From Flavobacteriaceae bacterium TMED68 (GTDB lineage: Bacteria > Bacteroidota > Bacteroidia > Flavobacteriales > Flavobacteriaceae), in the NCBI GenBank assembly GCA_002167525.1, contig NHDV01000024.1, positions 137,008 through 147,139 on the forward strand: a stretch of DNA of 10,132 nt, given 5' to 3'. The notes below the pieces were generated by a model, which worked only from the letters and a program-made list of their open reading frames with translations, did no database searches and was not told the DNA's origin. A program made the position numbers and the translations under genes. Of this stretch, positions 7,806 through 10,132 are shown piece by piece. Position 1 is the first letter of the stretch. Each line of letters starts with the position of its first letter.

Positions 7806-9566
7806 ATGTATAGATCGCATAACTGTGGTGCATTAACAATCAAAGATTTAAATAAAAGTATCACCTTGTCTGGATGGGTCCATAGGATTAGGGATAAAGG
7901 TTTTATTATATGGGTAGATATCAGAGATCGGTACGGAGTTACTCAATTGGTTTTTGATGAAAAACGAAGCCCGAATGAAATTTTCAAAAAAGCTAGAAAA
8001 CTTGGAAGAGAATTTATAATTAAAGTGAAAGGCGATGTAATTGAGCGTGAAGCAAAAAATACTGGCATTAAAACTGGGGCTGTAGAGATATTAGTTAAAG
8101 ATCTATCTATTTTAAATGAAGCAAATATCCCACCTTTTACAATTGAAGACCATACTGATGGAGGTGAAGAACTTAGAATGCAGTTTCGATATTTAGATAT
8201 ACGAAGAAATCCAGTTAAAGAAAAATTAATATTTCGCTCGAAAGTAAGTATGTTAATTCGTGAGTATTTGATAAATGCTGGTTTTATTGATGTTGAAACA
8301 CCCTATTTAATAAAATCAACACCTGAAGGAGCACGTGACTTCGTAGTCCCTTCAAGATCAAGTCCAGGACAATTTTATGCTTTGCCCCAATCTCCACAAA
8401 CCTTCAAGCAATTATTAATGGTCGGCGGGATTGATAAGTACTTCCAAATTGTAAAATGTTTTAGAGATGAAGACTTGAGAGCAGATAGACAACCTGAGTT
8501 TACTCAAATTGATTGTGAGATGTCATTCGTTCAGCAAGAGGATATTCTGGCTGTATTTGAAAATCTAGTAAAATATTTACTTAAAGAAATTAAAGGTGTA
8601 GAGATTACTAAAATACCCAGAATGACCTACGATGAAGCAATGGAAAAATATGGAACTGATAAACCTGATACTCGTTTTGAAATGACCCTAACTGAGTTAA
8701 ATAGTGTTACACAAGGTAAGGGTTTTGAAATATTTGATAATTGTGAACTTGTTGTTGGAATTGCTGTCCCAGGTGCTGCAACATTTTCTAGAAAAGAAAT
8801 TGATGAATTTATAAATTGGGTTAAGCGCCCACAAGTTGGAGCAAAAGGAATGATTTGGTTAAAATTCAATACTGACGAAAGTTTTAAATCATCCGTTGAC
8901 AAATTTTATAGTGAAGCCGACTTTGAACTTTGGGTAGAAAATTGTAAAGCTAAACCTGGAGACTTAATTTTTATACTTTCGGGAGAAACAAATGCTACTC
9001 GTCTCCAAATAAGTTCTCTTCGTATGGAATTAGCAGAACGTTTGGAAATGAGAAATCCTGAAATTTATGCCCCAATTTGGATCACAGATTTTCCGCTTTT
9101 TAAATGGGATGAAGAAACCAAACGATATCAAGCCATTCACCATCCTTTTACCGCTCCAAAACCTGAACATCTTGAATCACTTGAAAAAGATCCATCTTCA
9201 GTCAAAGCGAATGCTTATGACTTAATAATTAACGGTAATGAAATTGGAGGTGGCTCAATACGGATACATAACCAAGATCTTCAATCTAAAATTTTTGATT
9301 TACTTGGATTTTCAAAAAAAGATGCTACGGAGCAATTCGGTTTTCTTATGGAAGCTTTTCGTTATGGAGCACCTCCTCACGGAGGTATTGCCTTTGGTCT
9401 AGATCGTCTAATCGCTATTCTTGCAGGAGAAGAAATTATTCGCGATTTCATTGCCTTTCCAAAAAATAATAGTGGAAGAGACATTATGATTAATGCGCCG
9501 TCCCATATTGACCCTCTTCAAATTAAAGAGCTCTCCCTTAAAATTGATAACACAAAAGGTGAATGA
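7806..9566 (+). CDS. aspS: Aspartyl-tRNA synthetase (class II)
   Basis: This cytoplasmic enzyme charges tRNA-Asp with aspartate using ATP. Its 586 residues are full length for the bacterial type. The N-terminal OB-fold anticodon-binding domain spans about 1-105 ([10 protein letters not shown] at 23-32). Class II motif 1 is near 159-170 and the flipping loop is STPEGARDF at 171-179. QSPQ is at 195-198. Motif 2 is [18 protein letters not shown] at 219-236. The bacterial GAD insertion covers about 285-400, and motif 3 is GIAFGLDRL at 527-535. At the OB-fold position where E. coli has Leu30 and the non-discriminating Pseudomonas enzyme has His31, this protein has Lys31, so tRNA-Asn discrimination cannot be judged by that marker. 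The start ATG at 7806 fits the family N terminus (YRSHNCGAL). The 63-nt leader holds only a 7-of-8 match to the -7 element (TATTTTTA, 7781-7788) and no -33 box. Whether aspS has its own promoter or is read from the efflux operon is therefore open. Confidence 0.98.
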   Translation: MYRSHNCGALTIKDLNKSITLSGWVHRIRDKGFIIWVDIRDRYGVTQLVFDEKRSPNEIFKKARKLGREFIIKVKGDVIEREAKNTGIKTGAVEILVKDLSILNEANIPPFTIEDHTDGGEELRMQFRYLDIRRNPVKEKLIFRSKVSMLIREYLINAGFIDVETPYLIKSTPEGARDFVVPSRSSPGQFYALPQSPQTFKQLLMVGGIDKYFQIVKCFRDEDLRADRQPEFTQIDCEMSFVQQEDILAVFENLVKYLLKEIKGVEITKIPRMTYDEAMEKYGTDKPDTRFEMTLTELNSVTQGKGFEIFDNCELVVGIAVPGAATFSRKEIDEFINWVKRPQVGAKGMIWLKFNTDESFKSSVDKFYSEADFELWVENCKAKPGDLIFILSGETNATRLQISSLRMELAERLEMRNPEIYAPIWITDFPLFKWDEETKRYQAIHHPFTAPKPEHLESLEKDPSSVKANAYDLIINGNEIGGGSIRIHNQDLQSKIFDLLGFSKKDATEQFGFLMEAFRYGAPPHGGIAFGLDRLIAILAGEEIIRDFIAFPKNNSGRDIMINAPSHIDPLQIKELSLKIDNTKGE

Positions 9567-9802
9567 AAGTTTTTCTTCGAATTCTATTTTCCTTCATTAC
9601 AATTAGCTTAAGTTATGGTCTTTATCATAAAAACTTTATCGATTTTAATTTTGGCGAAAGAATCGTTGGTTTTACAGTTATTATTGCTGCATTTATTTAC
9701 TTACCTATTTTTCTTTATCACCGTTGGAAAGGAAAAAAACTTAAGGATTACGTGCTCAGTGAAAAGAATTTGAGAAAAATTAAAAATAGAAAATTAAAAT
9801 AA
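9563..9802 (+). CDS. Small two-helix membrane protein of unknown function, coupled to aspS
   Basis: I do not recognise this 79-residue protein. It has two hydrophobic segments, about residues 4-21 ([18 protein letters not shown] region) and 34-54 ([19 protein letters not shown] region). A short loop of about 13 residues with [12 protein letters not shown] separates them, and a strongly basic tail follows from 55 (RWKGKK ending RKIKNRKLK). By the positive-inside rule both ends should face the cytoplasm, with the loop in the periplasm. It is too short to be a transporter alone. The ATG lies inside the end of aspS and the overlap is ATGA (9563-9566), so translation is likely coupled to aspS. Codon use is native. 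The single overlapping start and the clean membrane topology make it a credible gene. No function is assigned. Confidence 0.75.
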   Translation: MKVFLRILFSFITISLSYGLYHKNFIDFNFGERIVGFTVIIAAFIYLPIFLYHRWKGKKLKDYVLSEKNLRKIKNRKLK

Positions 9803-9821
9803 ACTTGAGTTTTTTTTAATT
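9792..9821 (+). terminator. AT-rich hairpin, candidate intrinsic terminator after the aspS unit
   Basis: Bases 9792-9804 pair with 9809-9821 around a TTGA loop, giving 12 base pairs with one internal T-T mismatch (9800/9813). The descending arm is a run of eight T. The hairpin overlaps the stop codon of the small membrane protein (9800-9802). Only one G-C pair closes the loop, so the structure is thermodynamically modest, but position and T-run fit a terminator separating the aspS unit from the cold-shock gene. Confidence 0.4.
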
Positions 9822-9860
9822 AAGAGTAATAATCTATATTAAAAATAAAATTGAAAAAAA

Positions 9861-9868
9861 AGAGCTCT
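9861..9868. repeat. 8-bp perfect palindrome AGAGCTCT upstream of the cold-shock gene
   Basis: A perfect self-complementary octamer with four G/C bases sits in an otherwise almost pure A/T spacer, 16 nt before the -7 element, where the -33 box would normally be. It does not extend outward (A9860 faces C9869). It could be a protein-binding site or chance. Confidence 0.3.
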
Positions 9869-9884
9869 CCATAAATAATAAAGT

Positions 9885-9892
9885 TACCTTTG
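9885..9892 (+). promoter_or_regulatory. -7 promoter element of the cold-shock gene
   Basis: TACCTTTG is an exact match to the Bacteroidetes -7 consensus TAnnTTTG. It lies 20 nt before the ATG at 9913, predicting a 5' leader of roughly 15-17 nt. No TTTG or TTG lies at the expected -33 distance; that position is occupied by the palindrome AGAGCTCT (9861-9868). The nearest TTG (9851-9853) is 31 nt away, which is too far. Confidence 0.5.
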
Positions 9893-9912
9893 ACTAAATT
9901 ATAATAATAAAA

Positions 9913-10107
9913 ATGACAGGTACAGTTAAATTTTTTAATGAAGCAAAAGGATATGGCTTTATTACCAACGATGAGTCTGGAGAAGACGTTTTCGTTCATG
10001 TTTCATCACTTAATGGAAATTCTCTTAAAGAAGGCTCTAAAGTAGAATATGTTGAAGAGGAGGGCAAAAAAGGTAAGCAAGCTACCAACATAACTCTTGT
10101 GGAATAA
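9913..10107 (+). CDS. Cold-shock domain protein (CspA family)
   Basis: This is a 64-residue single-domain RNA/ssDNA-binding protein of the CspA type, which melts RNA secondary structure and helps translation at low temperature or in growth transitions. The five-stranded OB-fold is complete: [17 protein letters not shown] (1-17) contains RNP1 (KGYGFI, 12-17), and RNP2 is VFVHV at 26-30. Phe16, Phe27 and His29 are the expected base-stacking residues. The acidic, Lys-rich C-terminal half (40-64) is usual. The length is slightly shorter than E. coli CspA (70). It appears monocistronic, preceded by a -7 element and the hairpin that closes the previous unit. The predicted leader is short, unlike the long thermosensing leader of E. 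coli cspA, so cold control through that mechanism is not supported here. Several paralogues are usual per genome, so no specific letter is given. Confidence 0.96.
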   Translation: MTGTVKFFNEAKGYGFITNDESGEDVFVHVSSLNGNSLKEGSKVEYVEEEGKKGKQATNITLVE

Positions 10108-10132
10108 ACGTTTTGATTTTAGGAGAAAATAA

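Noticed and set aside
8627..8902. Minus-strand open frame inside aspS
   Set aside because: It is a shadow of the GAD-domain coding region and shows no independent signals.
1..10132. Defence system, mobile element, CRISPR, tRNA or riboswitch
   Set aside because: No transposase, integrase, nuclease or toxin-antitoxin genes, spaced repeats, tRNA-like cloverleaf or long structured leader were found. Codon use looks uniform across the window.

Overview
The window is AT-rich chromosomal DNA from a member of the Bacteroidota, most likely a marine-type flavobacterium. Four observations point there. Codon use is strongly A/T-biased (TTA, AAA, GAA, AAT). No purine-rich Shine-Dalgarno sites precede the starts. 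Two upstream regions carry the TAnnTTTG -7 element of the Bacteroidetes primary sigma factor. The encoded proteins also look like flavobacterial forms, for example an adaptor lipoprotein with an N-terminal coiled coil and an RND pump with LVDN in TM4. Taxonomy is inferred; no marker such as 16S rRNA is present.

Layout: (1) 1-108 is probably the 3' end of a plus-strand gene that enters from outside the window and meets the next gene tail to tail. (2) 105-1085, minus strand, encodes a short-chain polyprenyl diphosphate synthase. (3) An 83-bp divergent spacer (1086-1168) carries the promoter of the efflux operon. (4) 1169-7742, plus strand, is a compact four-gene operon: TetR-type regulator, TolC-type outer-membrane channel, lipoprotein membrane-fusion adaptor and RND inner-membrane pump. 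Its junctions are ATGA, a 9-nt gap and TAATG. (5) 7806-9802 holds aspS (aspartyl-tRNA synthetase) followed by a 79-residue two-helix membrane protein of unknown function, joined by an ATGA overlap and ending in an AT-rich hairpin. (6) 9913-10107 encodes a single-domain cold-shock protein with its own -7 element.

The four efflux genes would make a complete tripartite pump. The RND protein captures substrate at the inner membrane and periplasm, the lipoprotein adaptor bridges the periplasm, and the TolC-like trimer forms the exit duct. The TetR protein is the obvious local repressor and probably controls its own operon. The substrate cannot be read from sequence. The flanking genes are housekeeping.

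I see no mobile element, CRISPR array, tRNA or rRNA, no gene-free stretch above 120 bp, and no convincing evidence of an undescribed system. The points most worth a second look are the almost leaderless regulator mRNA, the altered proton-relay residues and extra hydrophobic hairpin in the RND pump, the small membrane protein coupled to aspS, and an 8-bp GC-containing palindrome where the -33 box of the cold-shock gene should be.
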